Shown: piece after piece, positions 7,884-16,405 of the stretch | Numbering within the stretch: position 1 is the first letter of the stretch | Layout: the number at the start of each line of letters is the position of its first letter | Origin: Gemmatimonadota bacterium | GTDB taxonomy: Bacteria; Gemmatimonadota; Gemmatimonadetes; Longimicrobiales; Gaopeijiaceae | Length of the DNA: 64,000 nt | Assembly (NCBI GenBank): GCA_022827345.1 | Contig: JAJDTB010000009.1 | Coordinates: 1-64,000, forward strand | Reading direction: 5' to 3' | Program-made: the position numbers and the translations under genes | Notes under the pieces: model-generated | The model's database searches: none | Seen by the model: the letters and a program-made list of their open reading frames with translations, nothing else | Told to the model about the DNA's origin: nothing

Positions 7884-8750
7884 ATGAACACCATGTCGTC
7901 AGGATCCGCTGGACCACAAAGCGAATCACCACGCACTGTCGTAGAGGGCGGAATCGCCATACTCGGCGCCGGCAACATCGGCCGCGCCATCGTCGAGGGA
8001 CTCGTAGCCGCCGGCTCGCACGCCCCGGTGGACATCCACGTCACCCGCAGGCGCGCCGACCGGCTGGCGGACCTCGCAGCCCGAGGCTTCCGCGTATCCT
8101 CCGACAACCAGGCCGCCATAGCGGCGAGCAGCACCGTGGTGATCGCGGTCCAGCCGCAGCACCTCGACGATATCCTTCTCGAGATCGCCCCGAGCCTCGT
8201 GGCCGACCAGCACCTGCTCATATCCGTCGTCTCCGGCGCCGAGATCGCCGCCATCCGCCGCAGCGTCGGCCCCGACGTGGCGGTCGTGCGGGCCATGCCG
8301 AACACCGCGATCGCGCTCCGCGAATCCATGACGTGCCTGGCGGCCGAGCCCGGGCACACCGACGCACTGGATCAGGCGGCGAAGCTCTTCCGCGCCGTGG
8401 GCGCCACCCTCGTCGTCGACGAAGAGCACATGATCCCCGCCACTGCCCTCTGCGCATGCGGCGTGGCCTTCTTCCTGCGCGCCGTCAGGGCCGCCTGCCA
8501 GGGCGGCATCGAGATCGGCTTCCATCCTGAAGAAGCCCTGCAGATGGCGGCCCAGACCGCCTTGGGCGCCGCGGCCCTCGTGCGGGACCAGGGCCGGCAC
8601 CCCGAGCGCGAAATCGACAGCGTCACGACCCCGCGCGGCTGCACGATCGCCGGCCTCAACGAGATGGAGCACCGCGGCTTCTCGTCGGCCTTCATCAAGG
8701 GCATCACGACCTCGGCCGTGAAGGCGCAGTCGCTCTACGCGGGCGACTGA
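7884..8750 (+). CDS. proC: Pyrroline-5-carboxylate reductase
   Basis: 288 residues. It catalyses the last step of proline synthesis, reducing 1-pyrroline-5-carboxylate with NAD(P)H in the cytoplasm. A Rossmann motif GAGNIGRAIVEGL lies at about residues 28-40. VVRAMPNTA sits in the middle and TPRGCTIAGL near residue 252 in the C-terminal dimerisation domain, both typical of ProC. The first 20 residues are a poorly conserved extension, so translation could start slightly later, but ATG 7884 has AGG upstream. A palindrome at 7817-7850 lies directly before it. Confidence 0.9.
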   Translation: MNTMSSGSAGPQSESPRTVVEGGIAILGAGNIGRAIVEGLVAAGSHAPVDIHVTRRRADRLADLAARGFRVSSDNQAAIAASSTVVIAVQPQHLDDILLEIAPSLVADQHLLISVVSGAEIAAIRRSVGPDVAVVRAMPNTAIALRESMTCLAAEPGHTDALDQAAKLFRAVGATLVVDEEHMIPATALCACGVAFFLRAVRAACQGGIEIGFHPEEALQMAAQTALGAAALVRDQGRHPEREIDSVTTPRGCTIAGLNEMEHRGFSSAFIKGITTSAVKAQSLYAGD

Positions 8751-8819
8751 CGGCGCGCGCTACGGTAAGCGGCGCCGGCGCTGGGAGCTGCCGCCGATCC
8801 CACCCTCAGCCGCGCAACC

Positions 8820-9473
8820 CTACCCCATCCCGTCCAGCACCGCCAGCAACTCCCCCGGCTCGGGCCGCCGCGTGTAGTCCACATCCACGCCTGCCCACGC
8901 CACAACCCCGTCCCGGCCGACCACATAGGTCGCGGCAATCGGCAGCTCCCAGGTCAGATCGCCGTTGAACCGGGCGAGGTCGATGCGCAACTCGTCACGG
9001 TAGATGTCCTGCAGCACCTCGGTCATCCGGAAGGTCAGCCCGTAAGAGCGCGCAACGCCGTTACCGCTGTCCACGAGAACATCGAACTCGATCCCGTCCT
9101 TGCGGGCCCACGCCGCCGCGAAGTCGCGCAGCTGCGGCGACACCGTCAGAACCGTCGCACCCCGCGCGCGGAACTCGGGAAGAAGTGCCTGGAGAGCAGC
9201 CTGCTCCGCACGGCAGTAGGGTCACCAGCGTCCGCGGAAGAAGCTGAGGACCGCCGGGCCGTCCCGCAGAACCCGCGCGAGCCGAACCGTCTCGTGGTTC
9301 AGGTTGGGCCGGGCGAAGAGGGGTGCCGGGTCGCCGGCCTTGACGACGCCGTCAAGAATCCCTGACGCCTCGAGGTCCGCGACGCCGCATCGGAGCTGAT
9401 GTGTGATTGAAGGGTCGCGCTTGGCAGCTCCGGCTTCCCTGATGCGGTCCAGGGTCGGTGCGAGTCTGGGCAT
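8820..9473 (-). CDS. Peroxiredoxin-like (AhpC/TSA) protein, probable selenoprotein with Sec84 at an in-frame UGA
   Basis: Reading through one in-frame TGA (9224-9222), the gene codes for 217 residues from ATG 9473. The frame before the stop ends FFRGRW and after it resumes PYCRAEQAALQ, so the TGA takes the place of the first cysteine of the family motif F-[FY]-R-G-x-W-C-P-Y-C. That cysteine is the peroxidatic residue of this AhpC/TSA branch; the second is Cys87. The 133 codons after the TGA are intact and family-like (GATVLTVSPQ; later AATYVVGRDGVVAW). A hairpin at 9185-9211 fits a bacterial SECIS. The stop is UGA-C, a leaky context. Expected role: reduction of peroxides in the cytoplasm. The alternative is a single nonsense mutation or base error. 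No SelA, SelB or tRNA-Sec gene is in the window. Confidence 0.75.
9185..9211 (-). promoter_or_regulatory. Putative bacterial SECIS hairpin
   Basis: Counting the U of the UGA (9224) as 1, the mRNA folds as an upper stem GAGCA (19-23) pairing with UGCUC (27-31) around a GGC loop. A lower stem GUGC (14-17) pairs with GCAC (37-40), with small bulges between. Bacterial SECIS elements are short stem-loops just after the UGA with a guanosine in the apical loop. The E. coli fdhF element, as I recall it, has its GGUC loop flanked by GCA and UGC at nearly the same distance. Here GCA-GGC-UGC is almost the same apex. The fold was done by eye. Confidence 0.6.
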
Positions 9474-9972
9474 GGTGAGCCTGCGGGAGTGGGGGATCTG
9501 GGCGCGTCTGGCGTGTTCGGTCAGGAGACTCAACGTAACTGGAACGGAACGAAGATGATCCACTCCCCGTCCTCTGCTCGAGCCAGCAGGAGACGAGGCA
9601 TAGCGCGAAATCCGGTAGCCATAGCGCGGCGGCAGGCCACCGGCTCAGACCGGGGCGCGAGGCTTCAACCAGCCAGCGTATCTCTGCGCCCGCGGCCGCG
9701 TTCAATACGGCCACCCCGTCCGGGGCGGTAACCCGAAACTGCAGCACCCTGGGCCCATCCGTCGTTTCCCTGGCTTCGAGCGCCCATCCGGGTGGCTCGT
9801 CCGGAGCTGGAATCTGGACCGCCCGCCGCGTCTTGAGTGCCAACCGGAGCAGTGGTCGATATACGCTCATCACGTAACTGTCGATACCCGCTGCCCGCGA
9901 CAGTTCCCATGTGGGAGTTGCCGCGAGCGCTCCCGGTCGCGACGATGACACTGCTTCGCGCTGGTACTCCAT
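9352..9972 (-). CDS. Hypothetical protein, doubtful
   Basis: A minus-strand frame from ATG 9972, with GAGAAACGGG before it, stays open for 206 residues. The first 140 residues have a plausible composition (for example VYRPLLRLALKTRR, then VLQFRVTAPDG). The last 40 overlap the start of the peroxiredoxin gene in another frame and look like a shadow (QTRPDPPLPQAHHAQTR). I recognise no family. Either a real small gene has lost its stop through a frameshift near 9540, or the frame is chance. It is listed because the region has no other candidate. Confidence 0.3.
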   Translation of the reverse strand: MEYQREAVSSSRPGALAATPTWELSRAAGIDSYVMSVYRPLLRLALKTRRAVQIPAPDEPPGWALEARETTDGPRVLQFRVTAPDGVAVLNAAAGAEIRWLVEASRPGLSRWPAAALWLPDFALCLVSCWLEQRTGSGSSSFRSSYVESPDRTRQTRPDPPLPQAHHAQTRTDPGPHQGSRSCQARPFNHTSAPMRRRGPRGVRDS

Positions 9973-10173
9973 CCCGTTTCTCCCGTTGCCTGGAATCCCC
10001 CGTGTGTCGTACACGGCCAAAAGAACACTGTACAATCATGGCATTTGCGATCTGCACATCATCAGCACGACCCCCTGTTGCCGATCAGCAACATTGAATC
10101 CGCGTCTGATCGGTGGCCGTCAGGATCGTGTCGGACGCGACGGTTCCTGATGATCGGAACGAGAGGACACACT
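9973..10173. other. Non-coding stretch between doubtful ORF and small exported peptide
   Basis: Together with 9474-9972 this makes about 700 bp without a confident gene. The plus strand around 10020-10045 is comparatively AT-rich (TGTACAATCATGGC), which could hold promoter sequence in either orientation, but no -35/-10 pair with correct spacing is clear. No tRNA-like or repeat structure is seen. Confidence 0.35.
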
Positions 10174-10290
10174 GTGAAATCACTCAGGAACGCGTTGTTG
10201 GCCCTGCTCGCCCTGCCAGCAGGACTGGCGGCGCACGCCGTGATCCAGGCAGACACCGTGGTGGACAGGGAGAGCCTGCGGACCTGGTAG
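10174..10290 (+). CDS. Small exported peptide (38 aa)
   Basis: GTG at 10174 with GAGAGGA seven bases upstream opens a 38-residue frame ending at TAG 10288-10290. The peptide begins VKSLRN, continues with a hydrophobic ALLALLALPAGLAAHA core that looks like a signal peptide with an A-x-A cleavage site, and leaves about 16 mature residues. It lies 112 bp before the beta-solenoid gene and reads the same way. It could be a genuine micro-protein or the decayed start of a longer exported protein. No family is recognised. Confidence 0.4.
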   Translation: MKSLRNALLALLALPAGLAAHAVIQADTVVDRESLRTW

Positions 10291-10402
10291 TCGGGAAACC
10301 CGGGCTCTGCCGGCCTCGTCATGAGTGCCCATACCCCATCGGACGCCGCCGGATGGCTCGCCGGGGTCTCATTCAGTTTCGACCAGGATAAAGGACACGA
10401 CG

Positions 10403-11173
10403 ATGACAAAGAGAATGATCGGAATAGTCGCGATGGCGAGTTTGCTCCCGGCAGGCGTGTCGGCCCAGCGGCAATGCGAGTTCCGCGACGATGTGGAACT
10501 CCGCGGCACCGCGGAAGGGAGCCTGCGGGTCGAAGCCGGGGCGGGACGGCTGACCATTGCCAGCGCCGAGGCGACCGGCGTCATCCGGGTCTCGGCCACA
10601 CTCTGCGCGTCCGACCGGGAGCGCCTGGAAGGCCTCGAGGTGTCTCTGGACGGTGACCAAATCCGCACCGACTACCCGAACCGGCGCTCGGTATGGGGCA
10701 ACAACTACGCCCGCATCGATCTGGCGATCGAGGTTCCGGCGGGCACCAATGTCCACGTCGAGGACAGTTCAGGCAGCCTGACGATCTACGGCGTTGGCGA
10801 CGTGGAACTGAAGGACGGCTCCGGCAGCGCGCACATCGAGAACGTGGGCTCGGTGCTCGTCGAGGACGGTTCGGGAAGTCTCAGGATCCAGGACGCCAGC
10901 GGCGATGTGGAGGTCCGGGACGGGTCGGGCAGCATGACCATCCAGCGCGTGGGCGGCGGCGTTATGATTGAGGACGGTTCCGGCAGCATCACGGTCGAGG
11001 CGGTCGGAGGCAGCGTCAGAATCGACGAGGTCGGCGCGGGTGGCGTTCGCGTCCGGGATGTGGACGGCGATCTCGTCGTCACCGATGGCCGGCGCGAACG
11101 GATCCGGTACTCGGACATCCGGGGCGTCGTCGACCTGCCGCAGGCGAAGCGGCGCGGACAGGACAACAACTGA
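10403..11173 (+). CDS. Exported DUF4097-like beta-solenoid protein with DGSGS repeats
   Basis: 256 residues from ATG 10403, preceded by AAGGA. Residues 1-21 are a signal peptide ending PAGVSAQ. From about residue 120 to 220 the sequence repeats every 17-19 residues around the core [ED]DGSGS-[LMIA]-[TRH]-[IV], five or six times, separated by V-G or A-S-G turns. Such strand-turn repeats form a parallel beta-helix and resemble DUF4097-type proteins. The protein should sit in the periplasm or on the outer surface. A functional assignment is not possible; adhesion or cell-envelope stress roles are known for parts of this fold class. A second exported small protein follows 21 bp downstream. Confidence 0.65.
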   Translation: MTKRMIGIVAMASLLPAGVSAQRQCEFRDDVELRGTAEGSLRVEAGAGRLTIASAEATGVIRVSATLCASDRERLEGLEVSLDGDQIRTDYPNRRSVWGNNYARIDLAIEVPAGTNVHVEDSSGSLTIYGVGDVELKDGSGSAHIENVGSVLVEDGSGSLRIQDASGDVEVRDGSGSMTIQRVGGGVMIEDGSGSITVEAVGGSVRIDEVGAGGVRVRDVDGDLVVTDGRRERIRYSDIRGVVDLPQAKRRGQDNN

Positions 11174-11194
11174 CCTGTGTGAGCATATGAGTAT

Positions 11195-11671
11195 ATGAGT
11201 AGTCGACCGCGCCGTGCGGCGGCGCTTGCAGGCCGGACGGCAGCAGTCATTGCGTTCGCGCTTGCGGTTTTCCCCCAGTCCGCACAAGGCCAGATCTTCG
11301 AACTGATGCGAATCGTCAGCGAGGGGGGAAGCTGGTTGGGGCTGACGGTTACGGAGGGGCGCGCGTCGCTCGCGGGGCCGGTGGTTCCGGTGGCCGGTCT
11401 GTCGCTGGACGGGTGCCTTCAGGTGTGGGACGGTCACTCGGGCGAGTGGACGATACGGGCCGAAGACAAGCTCGGCGCCAGCAGGCTCGACGTTACGGTG
11501 ACGCCGGGCGAGCCGGTGAGGTTCCAATTCAGAGGCGGGATCCAGGCCCAGGTCGAGGCTTCGGTCGAGTGGAGTGAAGCGCGCGATACCACGCTGCATG
11601 TGTGGGTCGGCGTGGGCCCGCCGTCGGCACGGGGCGGAGAACGCGACATCTGCCAACCGCCGCCGGGATAG
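11195..11671 (+). CDS. Hypothetical exported protein
   Basis: 158 residues starting at ATG 11195. An N-terminal signal peptide (Arg-rich start, then AVIAFALAVFPQSAQG) is followed by about 125 mature residues with many beta-strand-like alternations, such as GLTVTEGRASLAG and RFQFRGGIQ, and two cysteines (CLQVWDG and DICQPPPG) that could form a disulfide. I recognise no family. It lies 21 bp after the beta-solenoid gene on the same strand, so the two are probably cotranscribed. Confidence 0.6.
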   Translation: MSSRPRRAAALAGRTAAVIAFALAVFPQSAQGQIFELMRIVSEGGSWLGLTVTEGRASLAGPVVPVAGLSLDGCLQVWDGHSGEWTIRAEDKLGASRLDVTVTPGEPVRFQFRGGIQAQVEASVEWSEARDTTLHVWVGVGPPSARGGERDICQPPPG

Positions 11672-11809
11672 ATGCGGTAGCGGTACGGGATCGATGTCCC
11701 GGACGGCGTGGCCAACGCCGCTCTCTTTCATCCTCGTGCGAATCCGAAGTGGCGCGATTAGGTTGCCCCCGAGCCGACATTTCGCCCTGACCCCACGAGA
11801 GGAACCGCT

Positions 11810-13045
11810 ATGTCCACCACCCGCCGGCAGTTCTTCGGCACCGTAGCCGCGACCTCGGGCGCCCTCGCCCTTGGGTCGACCGTTTCTCCCGGCCCGGCTC
11901 GCGCACGAACGGTCTCGGCCAGTCGCCACGACATTGGCCCGGCCCCCCAGCCCCTGCGCGTCCTGATCCTGGGCGGCACCGGCTTCATCGGCCCGCACAT
12001 GGTCCAGTACGCGCTGGAGCGGGGGCACTCGGTCACGATCTTCAATCGCGGCCGCACCAATCCCCACCTGTTTCCGGAGGTCGAGAAGCTCGTCGGCGAC
12101 CGCGACGGCCAGCTCGGGGCGCTGGAGGGACGAAACTGGGACGTCGTGCTCGACAACTCCGGCTACGTCCCGCGGCATGTGCGCGATTCGGCGCAGCTGC
12201 TCGCGGACGCGACGGACCACTACCTCTTCACGTCCACCGTCGGCGTCTACGCCAGCTGGTACGACGCGAGCGGCGGTATGAAGTCGGCTCCCGGTGCGCC
12301 CGACTGGCCCGAAGGAGGCACGACCGAGGATCATCCGACCGTGGTCCTGCCCGAGCCGGAATCGGAAGATGCGGGAAGGTTCTACGGGCACCTCAAGGTC
12401 CTCTGCGAGGACGCGGTGCGCGAAGCCTACGGCGACGACCGCTGCGTGATTACGCGGCCGGGGCTGATCGTGGGGCCGGGCGACACGACCGACCGTTTCA
12501 CCTACTACCCGGTGCGCATCGACCGCGGCGGCGAGATCCTGGCCTTCGGCGCCCCCGACGACCCGTGCCAGTACATCGACGCGCGCGACCTGGCGGGGTG
12601 GTCGGTCCGGCTCTGCGAGGATCGGGTGAGCGGTACCTACAACGCGGTCGCGCCGCTGGGGGGGCTGCGCATGGCGGAGCTGCTGTACGGAATCCGCGCG
12701 ATCACCTCGACCCCGATGCGTTTCACCTGGGTGCCGGGCTCGTTCCTCGCCGAGCAGGGCGTGCCCGAGTTCTCGCTGCCGCCGTGGACGAGCCAGAATG
12801 GCCCCCTCGCCGGGGCGACCAGCTTCCGGGCGGACCGGGCGTTCGCCGCGGGGCTGACCTCGCGTCCGCTCGCGGAAACCGCCCTCGACACGCTGCAGTG
12901 GTGGAACTCGCTGCCGCCCGAGCGCCAGGAGCAGATGGGTGCGGGGCTGCGCGGCGGCGATCTGGAGCTCGGCCCGGCGTCAATGGATGCGCAGATGGAG
13001 TTCGAGGCGCAGGTCCTCGCGGCGTGGAGGGCCGCCCAGGGGTAG
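11810..13045 (+). CDS. Tat-exported NAD-dependent epimerase/dehydratase-like protein
   Basis: 411 residues. The N-terminus TTRRQFFGTVAATSG is a twin-arginine signal, so the protein is folded with its cofactor before export. After about residue 50 an extended-SDR Rossmann fold begins with LILGGTGFIG. FNRGRTNP follows, where a typical extended SDR binds the NAD(P) ribose. Later LFTSTVGVYA, VITRPGLIVGPGD and QYIDARDLAGW match the NAD-dependent epimerase/dehydratase family, including its isoflavone-reductase-like branch. The substrate is unknown. Export of such an enzyme is seen repeatedly in Gemmatimonadota-like and planctomycete genomes. It converges with the beta-propeller gene that ends at 13046. 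Confidence 0.8.
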   Translation: MSTTRRQFFGTVAATSGALALGSTVSPGPARARTVSASRHDIGPAPQPLRVLILGGTGFIGPHMVQYALERGHSVTIFNRGRTNPHLFPEVEKLVGDRDGQLGALEGRNWDVVLDNSGYVPRHVRDSAQLLADATDHYLFTSTVGVYASWYDASGGMKSAPGAPDWPEGGTTEDHPTVVLPEPESEDAGRFYGHLKVLCEDAVREAYGDDRCVITRPGLIVGPGDTTDRFTYYPVRIDRGGEILAFGAPDDPCQYIDARDLAGWSVRLCEDRVSGTYNAVAPLGGLRMAELLYGIRAITSTPMRFTWVPGSFLAEQGVPEFSLPPWTSQNGPLAGATSFRADRAFAAGLTSRPLAETALDTLQWWNSLPPERQEQMGAGLRGGDLELGPASMDAQMEFEAQVLAAWRAAQG

Positions 13046-14227
13046 CTACCGGCTGATCAGCTCGTAGACCACCACGCTCTCCACGTCCATCTCATCCTTG
13101 ATCACGCCGAGGACCCGGTCGTGGGCGACATCGAGGATGCGGAGGCCGGGCGGGGCGTCGACTTTGCCGAGCCAGCTGCCGTCAGAGGAGATGACGGAGT
13201 AAGGCGGTGACCCTTCGCGCGGGCCTGCCGGCACGTAGGTTGGCAGCCAGACCCGACCCTCGGCGTCACCGAACGGGGGTCTGAAGAGTGGCAGCGGCCT
13301 GCCGAGATCGGCCCGGTACTCGACCATGGTCTCTCTCGTCAACCGCTCGACAACCGTGGCCGGGGCGTCACGGTTGGCGAAACGGAGTCTGGCGCGAAGA
13401 TCTGCTTCGAGCGGCACCAGGTGCTCTTCGGTCAGGCGCTCCGGCTCCGCCTGCCAGCGCACGATCTGCTCGACCGTGCCGTCCGTCGCACGCCACGTGG
13501 CCTCTGGCCTGTCCGATCGCGTGTAGATGAAATGCCCGTCGGCCACGGCTATGGAGCCGAAACCCTGCGAAGGATTCCCGGCGCCCGGCACGAAGTCGTA
13601 GGAGGCGACGGTGTCGACCGCACCCGTACCCGGGTTGAAACGCGCCATGTGGCCCTGAAGCCACTCCTCTTCGAACCCGGACCGGAACGAACTGGTGGCT
13701 GCCAGGAAGCTGCCGCCAGCGTCGATGCCTTGCGGCCAGAGTGAAGTGTAGCGCTGGAGGTCGGCGAGCGACTCGGTGAGGACGAGCGAGCCGTCCACAA
13801 AGAGACTGAAGCTGGAATTGCGTCTGTCGAGGACCATTAGGCTGTCCTGTCCCCGGGTGAACATCCCCAGGACATAGCCGACTTCACCCGGTCCTTCGCC
13901 CGCCGTTGCCGCGACCGAGTACTCGGCCCCGTCGGGGGTCACGAGCACGATCTCGGAGTTGGCGTCATCCGACAGGGCGGCGCTGCCGTCGGAGAAGAGT
14001 CGGCCCAAACCAACGAGTCCGAATGCGTAGTCACCGGCGCGGCCTCCATGCCGATACTGCGGCTGCGGCGCGAGGGCAAAAGGAGGCTCTACATCCGGCA
14101 CCCCCGCGTACTCGACGACCCGCACCCCGGCGCTGTCCCGCACCATCGGCTCCACCGAGTTCGCGCCGTCGACGCCACAACCGGCCAGCGACAGAAGCGC
14201 CGCTGTGAGCATCGACCGCCGCCGCAT
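13046..14227 (-). CDS. Six-bladed beta-propeller lipoprotein
   Basis: 393 residues from ATG 14227, which shares its A with the stop of the upstream DUF5777 gene (TGATG), so the two are translationally coupled. A lipoprotein signal ends LSLAGC at residues 12-17. The mature part has GEGPGEVGYV at about residue 99, the blade signature of the 6-bladed beta-propeller family. Strand-rich blades run to the end, finishing with GLRILDVAHDRVLGV. These proteins sit at the outer membrane or periplasm and have no proven biochemical function. A truncated relative lies at 116-1231. The partner barrel gene suggests they act together at the outer membrane. Confidence 0.8.
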   Translation of the reverse strand: MRRRSMLTAALLSLAGCGVDGANSVEPMVRDSAGVRVVEYAGVPDVEPPFALAPQPQYRHGGRAGDYAFGLVGLGRLFSDGSAALSDDANSEIVLVTPDGAEYSVAATAGEGPGEVGYVLGMFTRGQDSLMVLDRRNSSFSLFVDGSLVLTESLADLQRYTSLWPQGIDAGGSFLAATSSFRSGFEEEWLQGHMARFNPGTGAVDTVASYDFVPGAGNPSQGFGSIAVADGHFIYTRSDRPEATWRATDGTVEQIVRWQAEPERLTEEHLVPLEADLRARLRFANRDAPATVVERLTRETMVEYRADLGRPLPLFRPPFGDAEGRVWLPTYVPAGPREGSPPYSVISSDGSWLGKVDAPPGLRILDVAHDRVLGVIKDEMDVESVVVYELISR

Positions 14228-15114
14228 CAGAACCGCACCGTTCGCTGGATGTTGAAGCCGAGGCGCCACGAGTCCGGGTCGAGGAAGTCGTCGGCCGCGC
14301 CGGCAAGGGTGTGGGTCGGGTTCATCTGGTGCTGATTGGTGACCACGAGCTTGAAGAAATGCCCCCGCGTGCGGATTTCGACGCCGAAGGAGCCGGAGTC
14401 GTACTCCTGATCCCTGCGGGCCTGGCTGATGATCCATTCACCGAAGAGGCTCCACCTCTGGTCGAGGTACAACTGGCCGTTCAGGCCGACTGAAACGGTG
14501 GTCGCGGGGTCGTGGTCCTGGATCCGGGGGTTCCACAGGAGCGTGGGCACGACGCCCAGCGCGAGGCGGTCGGCGAGCATCGCGTTGGCGATCACCTGGG
14601 CGTAGGCCTGCATCTCGTTCGCGTCGGCTGCGTCGTCGTCGCGGCTGTCGGTGTTGTCGCCGATGTCGCCCGCGACCTGATGCTGATGACCCTCGTGATC
14701 GTCTCCCGCTTCGTCCTGCAGGTTCCACGCCACTCCCGACTGCACCGCGAACTCGACGGGAACCGTCGCGGCGGTGAGGGCAAGCCCGGCGAAACGCGCG
14801 TTCAACTCCAGGTTGTCCATGCTGTTGGAACGGAGGATCCCGAGGGCGAAGTGGTCGTGGGGCGCGAAGGCGAGGCCGAGGCGGTTCAGCACGAATCCGT
14901 CCAGTCCCCACAGGTCGCTCGCACCGTCCGAAAGGTGGCCGAAGCGGTGGGAAATTTCGATGAGGATGTCGCCCGCATCCATTCCGGCCGCGGTCGGCAG
15001 CGTAGCCGACTGCGTGGAGGCGAAGACGTACTGCGCCGATGCCGTGGACGGGGCCGCCGCGCAGAATAGGGCGGCGCAGAGGCTCAGCGAAGCCTGCTTG
15101 AAGAGGGTCTTCAT
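14227..15114 (-). CDS. DUF5777-type outer-membrane beta-barrel protein
   Basis: 295 residues from ATG 15114. The signal peptide ends STASAQ. The mature chain starts YVFASTQSATLPTA and shows alternating amphipathic strands ending in FNIQRTVRF, with the terminal phenylalanine usual for outer-membrane barrels. The pattern (ISHRFGHLSDGASDLWGLDG, then ALGILRSNSM) matches the DUF5777 barrel family known from Bacteroidota. A loop at about 140-175 is strikingly rich in histidine and aspartate (DDHEGHQHQ, then DSRDDDAADANE), which could bind metal ions. It overlaps the downstream beta-propeller lipoprotein start by one base. Confidence 0.7.
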   Translation of the reverse strand: MKTLFKQASLSLCAALFCAAAPSTASAQYVFASTQSATLPTAAGMDAGDILIEISHRFGHLSDGASDLWGLDGFVLNRLGLAFAPHDHFALGILRSNSMDNLELNARFAGLALTAATVPVEFAVQSGVAWNLQDEAGDDHEGHQHQVAGDIGDNTDSRDDDAADANEMQAYAQVIANAMLADRLALGVVPTLLWNPRIQDHDPATTVSVGLNGQLYLDQRWSLFGEWIISQARRDQEYDSGSFGVEIRTRGHFFKLVVTNQHQMNPTHTLAGAADDFLDPDSWRLGFNIQRTVRF

Positions 15115-15293
15115 GGGTGCAAAGTACTGCTGCGAGAACGCCGCGGCTACGTTCCGCCGCCGGTGTGCTCGCGCCCGGCAACCGTTCCCCGCCACCCGTC
15201 ATCCATTAAAATTGTCTGCGAAACAGATCCGGGGTCTTCGGGCCACACGGCGCCAAGCACATCCTGGCAAACAACCATTCACAACAAGGTGGC

Positions 15294-16283
<990 letters not shown>

Positions 16284-16300
16284 GGGCAGGTCGATAGTAT

Positions 16301-16340
16301 GGTAAACATTACAAAATGTAAAGTGGGCATTACATTGTTG
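16301..16340. promoter_or_regulatory. AT-rich dyad between moxR and the DUF58 gene
   Basis: In otherwise GC-rich DNA this stretch reads GGTAAACATTACAAAATGTA and continues with CATTACATTG. TTACA-AAA-TGTAA is a perfect short palindrome, and CATTACA occurs twice. The 12-mer CAAAATGTAAAG (16312-16323) recurs at 58788-58799 inside the aryl-CoA ligase gene. It may be an operator or a promoter for the downstream bat genes; the function is unknown. Confidence 0.4.
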
Positions 16341-16405
16341 CCGGTTGAGCGCCGAGCGCCGACCGGGCGCGAAGGGCTGGACAGGCGCGCGGAGTGTGCC
16401 CGGCC

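Noticed and set aside
9222-9473. Treating the short frame before the TGA as a complete small protein, or the whole as a simple pseudogene
   Set aside because: The TGA replaces exactly the catalytic cysteine, the frame continues intact for 133 codons and a SECIS-like hairpin follows; selenoprotein is the better reading, though a point mutation stays possible.
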